From positions 4,037 through 14,634 of the forward strand of contig JAIOPY010000055.1 in NCBI GenBank assembly GCA_021413625.1: a stretch of DNA of 10,598 nt. Reading direction: 5' to 3'. Source of the DNA: Candidatus Nomurabacteria bacterium (GTDB lineage Bacteria > Patescibacteriota > Minisyncoccia > Phycocordibacterales > UBA9973). The position numbers and the translations under genes are program-made. The first letter of the stretch is position 1. Each line of letters opens with the position of its first letter. Positions 1 to 7,058 of the stretch are shown here, in pieces. Below the pieces are notes generated by a model that ran no database searches, was not told where the DNA came from, and saw nothing but the letters and a program-made list of their open reading frames with translations.

Positions 1-11
1 ATGCTTGAATT

Positions 12-593
12 TTACAAATGTGTTTCCTTGAGAGCCCTATTTATTTCGCGTAAAATATGTGCTCGGCTTTTAGCAACTTCAAACATAAGTTCTTGTTCTA
101 GCGGAGACTTAACAAAATTATTTAACACGTCTAAGCCACCTATGTATCCTAGATTGTTAAGTATGCGTAAAACCATAATAACTTCTACGCTATGTAATTC
201 TTCTTTTGTTTCTGATTTTTCTAAAAGGTGCAGTCCACTTAAAAAATCTTTAAATAAAAGCTCATTGGGGTCTTCGCCTGCCAACAATCGCCTCAAAAGG
301 CGAGAAATGTTTGCAAAAATGCCGAGCTTGTCTTTGTTTTCTAGCAAACTCTCTAATTTATTTGTTTTGGAAGCGCTAGTAACTCGCCAAATATCTTTGC
401 CTTGCACAAGGTCAATCTTTAAATATGCAAAATCTTGCAAAATAAAACGTAGTTTGGAAGACATTTTACGGACACCCTGCGCTGATGCCATAACCATGCC
501 TAAATCACGAGTAAAAATAAAATAACATTTACCCGCCTCCCCAAAATTTTTACTACTCAATATTATCCCCTCAGTATGATAAATGTGATGCAT
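12..593 (-). CDS. recO: DNA repair protein RecO, short form
   Basis: Likely RecO, the recombination mediator that works with RecR and RecF to load RecA onto SSB-coated single-stranded DNA and to anneal strands. The N-terminal OB-fold half is recognisable: an EGIILSS strand at residues 8-14, the KNFGEAGKCYFIFTRD segment at 15-30 and an SAQGVRK stretch at 37-43, followed by SSKLRFILQDFAYLKI and a VTSAS strand. At 193 aa it is clearly shorter than the roughly 240-aa enterobacterial protein. It has only one cysteine (C23), so the zinc-binding cysteine cluster found in many RecO proteins is absent. The start MHHIYHTEGI aligns with the usual RecO start. The gene lies 10 nt downstream of the MBL-fold gene, so it is probably the last visible gene of the ileS transcript. 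The upstream sequence has only a weak purine run (AGAGAA). The stop is TAA. Family assignment is by motif and overall pattern, from memory. Confidence 0.85.
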   Translation of the reverse strand: MHHIYHTEGIILSSKNFGEAGKCYFIFTRDLGMVMASAQGVRKMSSKLRFILQDFAYLKIDLVQGKDIWRVTSASKTNKLESLLENKDKLGIFANISRLLRRLLAGEDPNELLFKDFLSGLHLLEKSETKEELHSVEVIMVLRILNNLGYIGGLDVLNNFVKSPLEQELMFEVAKSRAHILREINRALKETHL

Positions 594-603
594 TTTTTAT
601 TCT

Positions 604-1239
604 CTATATATCTTCTTCTTTGCCCAATTCTAGCTTTTTGAATTTAATACCTGCTTCTTTTAAGAAATTTTCAGGTCCACTCCAGATAAAAGATGCCCAA
701 TCTTGTATATGAGCATCATGCACAGGAAACACTATTCTTGGTTTTAAATTTTTTGCATAATCAACTGCATCTTTAATACGCATCCAAGGACCTGTTATAG
801 GTAAAGCCAAGATATCTACTGAAGTATTCGGATTCTCAAACGCATCACCAGGGAAACAAAGCCCATCAATCATATACCCTGTATTCTGAACTCTGCCGTA
901 TGTGTTGTATATTTCAGCGTGTAAATTACCAAAACCTTTTATTTTAATCCCATTGAAATCAAAGCTCTCCCCATCTTCCAATTTTATAAAATCTATGCCG
1001 GCTTCAGTAAGCAATTTACCTACAGCGGTATTAGTAATAATCTTTGTATTTGGATTATTTTTTAATACTTCTTTAAGAGTTTCTAAATGATAGTGGTCTT
1101 GATGTTCATGAGTATATAAAATCAGGCTTACTCCTGACTCATTTTTCTGAGCAACTGAAAAGGACCCTGGGTCAGTCATAATTTTATGCCCATTAATCTC
1201 TATAGTTAGGCAACAATGCCCAATCTTTTTTATCTTCAT
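604..1239 (-). CDS. MBL-fold metallohydrolase, UlaG-like
   Basis: A 211-aa single-domain metallo-beta-lactamase-fold protein of the UlaG/Lactamase_B_3 type, predicted cytoplasmic. The metal-site signature is complete: THEHQDH at residues 43-49 (H44, H46, D48, H49), H107 in the NLHAEI segment, D132 in FPGDAF and H174 in PVHDAH. The N-terminus (GHCCLTIEINGHKIMTDPGS) is typical of the subgroup whose substrate strand begins right at the protein start. Relatives include L-ascorbate-6-phosphate lactonase and many uncharacterised hydrolases, so the substrate cannot be named. There is no signal peptide or membrane segment. It starts 2 nt after the ileS stop. An AAGG lies directly against the ATG, too close to be a normal ribosome binding site, so translation may be coupled to ileS. 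The stop is TAG. Confidence 0.85.
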   Translation of the reverse strand: MKIKKIGHCCLTIEINGHKIMTDPGSFSVAQKNESGVSLILYTHEHQDHYHLETLKEVLKNNPNTKIITNTAVGKLLTEAGIDFIKLEDGESFDFNGIKIKGFGNLHAEIYNTYGRVQNTGYMIDGLCFPGDAFENPNTSVDILALPITGPWMRIKDAVDYAKNLKPRIVFPVHDAHIQDWASFIWSGPENFLKEAGIKFKKLELGKEEDI

Positions 1240-1241
1240 CC

Positions 1242-4200
1242 TTATATTTTAGCAATTTTTACCTTAAATACCAAAGTTCCGATTTTTACTTCCTCGCCGT
1301 TGTTTTCTTTAAAATCTAGAGTAGAGATAAGCACTGTTTTTTTCATATCCGATTCAAATTTCTGGACTAGTTTTCTACCAGCATCATCTGTCCCTAGCCA
1401 AAGCATTATCGTATCATTGGTTGTTAACCCCATCTTTTTACGCATATCTTGTAACGCGCGCACGAGTTCACGATAATCCCCTTCTTCTTTTAATGCAGGA
1501 GTAAGGTTAGCATCCAACACCAGCTCTTCTTTTTGACCTTTATCTTCTTCCATTTCTTTCACATTCAACTCTTCTTTAACAATTGCTGTAAATTTTTTCG
1601 GAATAGAGATTTTAATTTTTATTTTTGAAAGTGGTTGTTTAACTGGTAAATTTTTAATTTGTCTTTCTTTGAGTCCCATTGAAACAATTTCCCGAACAGT
1701 TTTCATATCAATAATGACTTTTTTCATTCCACCTTTTGTGAAAACAAACTTAACTTTGCCTAAAATAGTTTTAGTGGGCCAATTTTCTAAATGCACACTT
1801 TCTTTATCAACTTCGTTTCTAAGTCCTTGCCAAATATCTTCAGCAGCAAAAGGAGCAAGGGGTGCCATTAATTTAGAAATGGTTTTTAATACATAATACA
1901 GTGTAGCTTTTGCTTCTTTGTCTCCGTCCTTTATTCTTTCTCGTGAACGACGTAAATACCAAGTTGAAAGGTCGCCAATAAAGTCCCGCATTGCCCTTGT
2001 AGGCTCAAGCAATTTGTAACCATCAAGATTATTAGTCATCAATTCAATAAGTTCATCAAGTTTTGCTAAAATCCATTTATCTAAAATATTATTAGATTTA
2101 GGGTAATTATTATTTTCTAAACTTTTATCTCTATAAAGTTCATAAAATGCCAAAACATTGTAAAGCAACCCAAAAACTTGTTGGTGTAAAAGCATTACTG
2201 TTTTTTCATCAAAATTCTTTGATTCTCCAGGTTGATTAACTCCATACATCCAAAGACGCAAAGTATCCACTCCGTATTTATCCATTGCTTCAAATGGCTC
2301 AACCACATTACCTAAAGATTTAGACATTTTTTTACCTTTAGCATCTAGTAAATGCCCAAGACAAATAACATTTTTATATGCCTTACCACGACCCATTAAT
2401 ACCCCAACTGCGTGCAGAGTATAAAACCAGCCACGAGTTTGGTCTATGGCTTCACATATATAGTCTGCTGGATAACCTTTGCCTTCTATCCATTCTTTAT
2501 TTTCAAAAGGATAATGGTCTTGCGCAAAAGGCATACAGCCAGAATCTAGCCAAACGTCTAAAACTTCTTTGGTTCGCTTAAACTCTTTGCCATCTTTTTC
2601 TAAAACCACATTATCAATAAATGGTTTATGTAAATCTAATTCATAACTTTGGTTACAAGGTATTGGCATAAAATTAAGCGTGCGAAGCTCTCCCATTTTT
2701 ATATACTCTTTCTCTGTAGGATATAGGCTTTCTTGTACTGTTAACCCAGAGGAAACAGACTCCAACATCCAAATAACGTCTTCATGGCTCACAATTAGAA
2801 TATTTTTATTTTGAAACTTTTCTTCTGTTTCATAAATAAAGTTTCCAACTCTTTGTTTGACTGCAGTTAATGTTTCTCCGCCTTTTGGTGCTTTCACAAA
2901 CCGTTCCTCTATTGAGGAAAAAAAATTATCATATTCGGCAACTGGTTTACCGTCAAACTCTCCAGTGTGAATTTCAGTAAGCCTTTCATCGGTAATAATT
3001 TTTTCTTCCGAAATACCCACCATTTCTGCCACTATTTTTGATGTTTGTTGTGTGCGTAGAAGTGGGGAAGCAAAAATATAATCCAACTTTTCATTTTTTA
3101 ACAATTCTGCTGATTTTTTTACTCTTTCTATGCCTCTTGGGGTTAAAGGAGAGGGATTGGTATTTGTGGAGTTAGAAATATTTTTAACATTTTTTTCAGA
3201 TTCTCCATGTCTCAACATAAAATACTTGTTACCTGATTTTTTTGTATATTTTTTTAAATCAGATAAAGAACCAACTACTAATTTCTCGCTTGAACCCACT
3301 GCTTCCCAAACAGGCAGGGGTGTTCCCCAATATCTCTCCCGAGAAATCGCCCAATCTTTTATTTCTCTTAGCCACTCTCCAAAACGCCCTTCTCTTATGT
3401 GGGATGGTTCCCAATTTATATCTTTATTTTCAGAAATTAATTTACCTTTAATGTTGGGTTCAGACATTCGGACATACCAAGAATCTCGCGCGTAATAAAT
3501 AAGCGCAGTTTTACAACGCCAACAATGCGGGTAGGAGTGCTCGTAATTTTCTTTTTTGAAAAATAAATTTTTCTTAGTTAGATAATCAATGATATCTACC
3601 GCGAGCGTTGGTTTACCATTGTCATCTTTTTCTTTAACAAACCTGCCTTCTAAAAATCCGGTCCCCTTAACAAATTTACCTTCAAGATTTACTAAATGGT
3701 GCTTTGGTAAACCAACTTGTGTGCCCAGCACAAAGTCATCCTGACCATACATCACTGCGGTATGCACTATACCTGTGCCGTCTTCAGTATTCACAAAGTC
3801 TGCAGCATAAACTTTGTATGCTTTTTCTAACTTTGGTTTTTCGCTGTCACTTATAGTATCGGCAAGAAACGGGAAAAGTGGTTCGTACTCTAGCCCAATG
3901 AGAACTGCACCTAGAAACTGATTTTCAAGAAAATATCCTTCTGTGGCAGGAGTAACAAAATCGGCTCTTTGCTTCGCAACTAAAAAGTATTCAGAATCTT
4001 TTCTATACAATTCATATTCCACCTTAAGACCAATAGCTAAAGCAACATTGCCTGGTAAAGTCCAAGGAGTAGTAGTCCAAGCCAGAACATAAGTATTTTC
4101 TGGTAAACCATGTCGTTTTGGATTTTTTACCTTAAATTTCACATATACAGATAAATCTTTTACATCTTCATAGCCTTGAGCTAGTTCATGAGATGACAGT

Positions 4201-4766
4201 GCTGTCCCGCATCTTGGGCACCAAGGTACAACTTTATAGTCCTTATAAAGTAAACCTTGTTCATTTGTTTTCTTGATTACATTCCAAACAGATTCAATAA
4301 AATTATTACTATAAGTAATATATGGATTTTCTTGGTCCACCCAGTAGCCGATTCTTTTAGTAAATTTGTTCCAAACATCTAAATATTCCCAAACACTTTC
4401 TTTACATTCTTTGTTAAATTTAGCGATGCCATATTCTTCAATAGCTTTTTTAGAATTAAGCCCTAATTTTTTTTCTACTTGTAGTTCTACAGGTAACCCA
4501 TGCGTGTCCCAACCACCTTTTCTACGCACGTGGTATCCCCGCATTGTTTTATATCTCGGAATCGCATCTTTAAAAGCTCTTGCTGCTAAATGGTGTATGC
4601 CAGGTTTGCCGTTTGCTGTCGGCGGACCTTCGTAGAAAACAAATTCTTTATTCCCCACTCTTGCTTCTGTGGATTTTTCAAAAATATTTTTTTCTTTCCA
4701 GAAATTCAAAACACGTTCTTCACGCAAAGCTGCTTCACTTTTTAAATTTTTATTTTCTTCGTTCAT
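1242..4766 (-). CDS. ileS: Isoleucyl-tRNA synthetase with embedded histidine phosphatase domain
   Basis: Charges tRNA-Ile with isoleucine; class I synthetase, 1174 aa from the chosen start. Landmarks in order: GPPTANGKPGIHH at 47-59 (HIGH motif in the GxHH form); GWDTHGLPVELQVEK at 85-99; first Cys pair C183/C186; CP1 editing domain with TTTPWTLPGN at 231-240 and GTGIVH at 330-335 with D344; second Cys pair C415/C418; ISRERYWGTPLPVW at 474-487; DVWLDSG at 737-743; KMSKS at 813-817; then anticodon-binding helices and a C-terminus without the Cys-rich zinc finger of E. coli-type IleRS. Between WGTPLPVW and LDLHKPFIDNV sits an extra domain of about 195 aa (roughly 512-706) with a histidine phosphatase signature. 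The start at 4766 (MNEENKNL) is preferred because the longer in-frame ATG at 4841 would translate through the terminator and T-box. No Shine-Dalgarno is seen; the U-tract of the terminator ends 5 nt before the ATG. The stop is TAA. Confidence 0.95.
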   Translation of the reverse strand: MNEENKNLKSEAALREERVLNFWKEKNIFEKSTEARVGNKEFVFYEGPPTANGKPGIHHLAARAFKDAIPRYKTMRGYHVRRKGGWDTHGLPVELQVEKKLGLNSKKAIEEYGIAKFNKECKESVWEYLDVWNKFTKRIGYWVDQENPYITYSNNFIESVWNVIKKTNEQGLLYKDYKVVPWCPRCGTALSSHELAQGYEDVKDLSVYVKFKVKNPKRHGLPENTYVLAWTTTPWTLPGNVALAIGLKVEYELYRKDSEYFLVAKQRADFVTPATEGYFLENQFLGAVLIGLEYEPLFPFLADTISDSEKPKLEKAYKVYAADFVNTEDGTGIVHTAVMYGQDDFVLGTQVGLPKHHLVNLEGKFVKGTGFLEGRFVKEKDDNGKPTLAVDIIDYLTKKNLFFKKENYEHSYPHCWRCKTALIYYARDSWYVRMSEPNIKGKLISENKDINWEPSHIREGRFGEWLREIKDWAISRERYWGTPLPVWEAVGSSEKLVVGSLSDLKKYTKKSGNKYFMLRHGESEKNVKNISNSTNTNPSPLTPRGIERVKKSAELLKNEKLDYIFASPLLRTQQTSKIVAEMVGISEEKIITDERLTEIHTGEFDGKPVAEYDNFFSSIEERFVKAPKGGETLTAVKQRVGNFIYETEEKFQNKNILIVSHEDVIWMLESVSSGLTVQESLYPTEKEYIKMGELRTLNFMPIPCNQSYELDLHKPFIDNVVLEKDGKEFKRTKEVLDVWLDSGCMPFAQDHYPFENKEWIEGKGYPADYICEAIDQTRGWFYTLHAVGVLMGRGKAYKNVICLGHLLDAKGKKMSKSLGNVVEPFEAMDKYGVDTLRLWMYGVNQPGESKNFDEKTVMLLHQQVFGLLYNVLAFYELYRDKSLENNNYPKSNNILDKWILAKLDELIELMTNNLDGYKLLEPTRAMRDFIGDLSTWYLRRSRERIKDGDKEAKATLYYVLKTISKLMAPLAPFAAEDIWQGLRNEVDKESVHLENWPTKTILGKVKFVFTKGGMKKVIIDMKTVREIVSMGLKERQIKNLPVKQPLSKIKIKISIPKKFTAIVKEELNVKEMEEDKGQKEELVLDANLTPALKEEGDYRELVRALQDMRKKMGLTTNDTIMLWLGTDDAGRKLVQKFESDMKKTVLISTLDFKENNGEEVKIGTLVFKVKIAKI
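2649..3233 (-). other. Histidine phosphatase domain inserted in IleRS
   Basis: Protein domain inside ileS, about residues 512-706, in the same reading frame with no break at either edge. It shows the branch-1 histidine phosphatase order: LRHGES at 518-523 with the putative phospho-accepting H520 (codon at 3207-3209) and R519; LTPRG at 541-545; SPLLRTQQTS at 567-576 with R571; ERLTEIHTGEFDG at 594-606 with candidate acid/base E598; GGETL at 629-633; and VSHEDVIWML at 659-668 with H661. All five residues expected in the phosphate pocket (R, H, R, E, H) are present, so it looks catalytically competent. GpmB/CobC-like enzymes share this layout, but their substrates range from sugar phosphates to phosphoproteins and nucleotides, so the substrate is unknown. 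The flanking IleRS sequence (VVGSLSDLKKY before, ELDLHKPFIDNV after) matches what is normally contiguous in IleRS, which places the insertion point. Confidence 0.9.
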
Positions 4767-4771
4767 AATTT

Positions 4772-4827
4772 TAAAAAGAAAAAACCCGTCCCCGTATAAC
4801 AATAAAATTGCTATACAAGGACGGGTT
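4772..4827 (-). terminator. Intrinsic terminator of the ileS T-box
   Basis: On the minus strand, positions 4827-4807 pair with 4803-4783 in an essentially continuous 21-bp helix (AACCCGUCC then UUGUAUAGCAAU against AUUGUUAUACGG then GGACGGGUU). It includes three G-U wobbles and a 3-nt UUU loop. It is followed by UUUUUUCUUUUU at 4784-4773. The 5' arm shares CCCGUCCUUGU (4825-4815) with the antiterminator, so only one of the two structures can form at a time. The end of the U-tract lies just before the ileS start codon. Confidence 0.9.
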
Positions 4828-4995
4828 TCCCGTGGTACCACCTTGTTTACTTCTTAATTAGAGCTTTGACGGGCTCTCCCGTTGGGTTCTACTCATATTT
4901 CTTCCCAAAGCTTTGGGCCGTTCAAGGCTCTGAATCGCCTTTCAGGCTCATGAAGAGTTGATATCCCTTCAACGCTTGTAATTTAATACTATCAA
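4779..4995 (-). promoter_or_regulatory. T-box riboswitch (tRNA-Ile sensing leader of ileS)
   Basis: Leader RNA that senses uncharged tRNA and lets transcription enter ileS when charged tRNA-Ile is scarce. The hallmark AAGGUGGUACCACGG is at 4843-4829. ACAAGG (4846-4841) pairs with CCUUGU (4820-4815), and ACGGG (4833-4829) pairs with CCCGU (4825-4821), forming the antiterminator with a UGGUACC bulge at 4840-4834. In UGGU the last U would face discriminator A73, as expected for tRNA-Ile. Upstream are a hairpin ACGGG-AGAG-CCCGU (4882-4869), CCCAA-AGCU-UUGGG (4917-4904), CUGAA-AGGCGA-UUCAG (4945-4930) and a specifier-type hairpin (4971-4951). The 5' edge is approximate. A TAGTAT box just after the argS stop (about 4991-4986) could be a -10 element, but no convincing -35 is seen, so transcripts may instead read in from argS. 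Antiterminator and terminator are clear; the Stem I fold is less certain. Confidence 0.93.
4951..4971 (-). other. Candidate specifier hairpin with AUC (Ile) triplet
   Basis: On the minus strand UGAAG (4971-4967) pairs with CUUCA (4955-4951), leaving an 11-nt loop GGAUAUCAACU. The loop exposes AUC at 4962-4960, an isoleucine codon, followed by an A as is usual after a T-box specifier. A competing pairing GUUGA (4973-4969) with UCAAC (4961-4957) would bury part of the triplet. The match to the downstream gene's amino acid supports this reading, but the long canonical Stem I with its distal loop motifs was not resolved by eye. Confidence 0.5.
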
Positions 4996-5011
4996 AATAT
5001 AAACCAGAAAG

Positions 5012-6709
5012 CTACATTCTCACTGGAGCATCTATCCCAAGCAAATGTAAGCCCTTCTTCATTACAAATGAGAAAGCATAAGTAAGGGCCACTTTATATG
5101 AAGAAGTTTTATCATCTTTACTGACGATAATGTTGTTGCCATAAAAGCTATTAAATGAACGCGCGAGTTCTATAAGGTAGTTTGCAATATAATGCGGTTC
5201 GTATTCTTCAGCTGCTCTTCTCACAACTTCAGGAAATCTATATAATAATTTTTCAACCTCTGTTACTTCAGGCAAAGAAACATGTGGGTCAGGTAAAATA
5301 TTTTCTTTTTGCGCTTTTTCTAAAACTGAACTTGCTCGCGCGTAGGAATATTGTAAATACGGACCAGAGTCCCCTTCAAAAGAAATAGATTTTTCAAAAT
5401 CATACATAATATCTCCGCCGGTAGATTGTTTTAAAATAGAATACTTTATAGCTGCCACCGCAACCTTGGAAACAATTTCAGTGTTTTCATCATAACCAAA
5501 ATTTTTATCTTTCATTTTCTCGTTTACTAAATTCTTGGTGTCGTTGATAAGCACTTCCCCTGTTATTACGTTGCCCTTTCTGGAGCTCATCTTACCTTCT
5601 GCAAAACGCATCATGCCGTGGGTAATATGCTTCATTTTATTTTCGTATTCTGGGTGAATTAATGAAAGAGCTTTAGCCACAACTTTCATATAGTCCGCTT
5701 GTTCATTTGCGGTAACTACTATAGAAAGGTTTGTGTCGGGCTTTGTCTTAAACTTCTCTTTAGCTAACCCAAGCTCTTTGGTTTCATAAGTTGGTAAGCC
5801 TTGTGAAGTAATGAAAACCCTAGTATGGAGTTTTGGGTCATATTTTTCAGCTTTAAACACAATCGCGTCATCGGACTCTTCAAAAATTTTACCTAAATTT
5901 TCACGAACTATCTTTTCTCCGATTGGCGCCATTAAACTTTCCAAAAAGTAAAAATCAAACTGCGTCCCTAGCATGTCATAAATATCTTCAAAAGCATTCA
6001 TGGTAACTTTTAGACCCCAGTCATATATTTTATTTATCTCATCATCACTGCGAGAATAAACTTTTTTATTTATTTCATCTATTTCATGTTTGTTTTCAGT
6101 GTAAGCTTCAGAGCCCATTGCATAAGCTTTACCAATATTTTCTGCTTGTAAAGAAGTTGCCACAGAATCATCTTGTAGCTTTTTATTTTTTAAAAGCCCA
6201 TAAACAGCTTTAGCCACATGAAGCCCCACATCTCCCTGATAATTCGCCCGAGAAACTTTAGCGCCAGAATTTTCAAGAATTCTAGCAATAGATTCTCCGA
6301 TGGCATTAGTCATCAAGTGACCTATATGAAACGGTTTAAAAGGATTTGGGTCGGTATATTCAATCATTATGTTTTTAGCAGTATGAAGCTTGTTCTCGGC
6401 AAAATCTTTTTTATTTAAAATATCTTCAACACTATGCTTAAAAAACTCTTGAGATAAATAGAAATTTATAAAGCCACCTACAGCTTCTACTTTTTCAACT
6501 TCCTTTGTTAGATTTTTACCTATTTCATTCGCAATTTTTTCTGCTAAATCTTTAGGGTTTGTTTTTATTTTTTTAGCACAAACCATGGCTATGTTTGTGG
6601 AATAATCCCCATTCTTAAAATCCTCAGGATGTTCCACTACAAAATCCACCTCTTCAATTTCAAGGTTCTTTAAAGCTGAGCTAATTAAATTTTGTATTTT
6701 ATCCTGCAT
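5012..6709 (-). CDS. argS: Arginyl-tRNA synthetase
   Basis: Charges tRNA-Arg; class I synthetase that needs tRNA for arginine activation. At 565 aa it is close to the E. coli length of 577. Domains in order: an N-terminal ArgRS additional domain (about 1-85, with the GDYSTNIAM segment at 34-42); EYTDPNPFKPFHIGH at 117-131 with an intact HIGH at 128-131; ANYQGDVGLH at 155-164; the KMSSRKGN signature at 373-380; and a DALR anticodon-binding domain from about 448 (GDSGPYLQYSYARAS) to the C-terminus, ending in the typical LLGIDAPVRM. All catalytic motifs look intact. It begins 9 nt after the mazG stop and is therefore probably on the same transcript as the nucleotide genes upstream. There is no clear ribosome binding site. 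It is followed by the 245-nt gap holding the ileS T-box. The stop is TAG. Confidence 0.97.
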   Translation of the reverse strand: MQDKIQNLISSALKNLEIEEVDFVVEHPEDFKNGDYSTNIAMVCAKKIKTNPKDLAEKIANEIGKNLTKEVEKVEAVGGFINFYLSQEFFKHSVEDILNKKDFAENKLHTAKNIMIEYTDPNPFKPFHIGHLMTNAIGESIARILENSGAKVSRANYQGDVGLHVAKAVYGLLKNKKLQDDSVATSLQAENIGKAYAMGSEAYTENKHEIDEINKKVYSRSDDEINKIYDWGLKVTMNAFEDIYDMLGTQFDFYFLESLMAPIGEKIVRENLGKIFEESDDAIVFKAEKYDPKLHTRVFITSQGLPTYETKELGLAKEKFKTKPDTNLSIVVTANEQADYMKVVAKALSLIHPEYENKMKHITHGMMRFAEGKMSSRKGNVITGEVLINDTKNLVNEKMKDKNFGYDENTEIVSKVAVAAIKYSILKQSTGGDIMYDFEKSISFEGDSGPYLQYSYARASSVLEKAQKENILPDPHVSLPEVTEVEKLLYRFPEVVRRAAEEYEPHYIANYLIELARSFNSFYGNNIIVSKDDKTSSYKVALTYAFSFVMKKGLHLLGIDAPVRM

Positions 6710-6718
6710 TACACTATT

Positions 6719-7051
6719 CTATCTTTTATCACCATCACCTTGCAATTTTCCTCTCTCTTTTCTTGATTGTAATTTATCTACATTAGTTTGAGCAATATCA
6801 CCTAAAGATAGCCCTAAGTCATGCGCAAGCACCGCCACATACCACAGAACGTCTCCAAGTTCTTCTTTTAAGGCTTGTTTTCTATCTGCACTTATTTCAC
6901 CCTCGCCATCATCACCACGCACCCACTTTTTTATTTTACCCAGAACTTCCCCTGCTTCGTTGCCAAGCCCCAACGCAGGGTAAATAATTTTATGCTTTTC
7001 GGCATGAAATGCAGTAGTTAATGCTTTTTTTTGATATTCATTTAGTTCCAT
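6719..7051 (-). CDS. MazG-type nucleotide pyrophosphohydrolase
   Basis: A 110-aa single-domain all-alpha NTP pyrophosphohydrolase of the MazG superfamily. These enzymes split nucleoside triphosphates into monophosphate and pyrophosphate and usually serve as house-cleaning enzymes. The Mg-binding ExxE...ExxD pattern is visible: GLGNEAGEVLGKIKK with E32 and E35, then EELGDVLWYVAVLA with E64 and D67. NVDKLQSRKERG at 90-101 and a GDGDKR tail are also typical. The protein has one such domain, unlike the two-domain E. coli MazG, and an acidic loop (GDDGEGE, 46-52) between the motifs. It starts 7 nt after the P-loop kinase gene and ends 9 nt before argS. The substrate is not predictable; dUTP, dCTP or damaged nucleotides are possible for the family. 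Despite the family name there is no toxin-antitoxin partner beside it. Confidence 0.88.
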   Translation of the reverse strand: MELNEYQKKALTTAFHAEKHKIIYPALGLGNEAGEVLGKIKKWVRGDDGEGEISADRKQALKEELGDVLWYVAVLAHDLGLSLGDIAQTNVDKLQSRKERGKLQGDGDKR

Positions 7052-7058
7052 ATAATTT

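Noticed and set aside
1-525. Plus-strand open frame of 174 codons opposite recO
   Set aside because: It is antisense to a well-supported RecO frame, is low in recognisable motifs and rich in Ser/Leu/Lys as expected for a shadow frame. All other genes are on the minus strand.
2649-3233. Phosphatase segment as a separate gene, pseudogene or frameshift artefact
   Set aside because: The frame is continuous through both junctions, no separate start context is evident, and IleRS motifs on both sides are intact and in order.
3130-3495. Plus-strand open frame opposite the phosphatase part of ileS
   Set aside because: It has no recognisable motif and lies entirely within the conserved minus-strand IleRS/phosphatase coding sequence.
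4767-4841. N-terminal extension of ileS from the ATG at 4841
   Set aside because: It would translate the antiterminator and terminator of the T-box and gives a peptide not seen in IleRS proteins; MNEENKNL at 4766 is the better start.
4904-4917. Perfect palindrome CCCAAAGCTTTGGG as a protein-binding operator
   Set aside because: It lies in the middle of the T-box leader and is more simply read as one of its RNA hairpins.
4767-5011. tRNA gene in the argS-ileS gap
   Set aside because: The hairpins do not form a cloverleaf and no T-arm consensus is present; the T-box core explains the structure.
6719-7051. MazG as part of a toxin-antitoxin locus
   Set aside because: The neighbours are a kinase and argS; no small toxin or antitoxin gene is adjacent.
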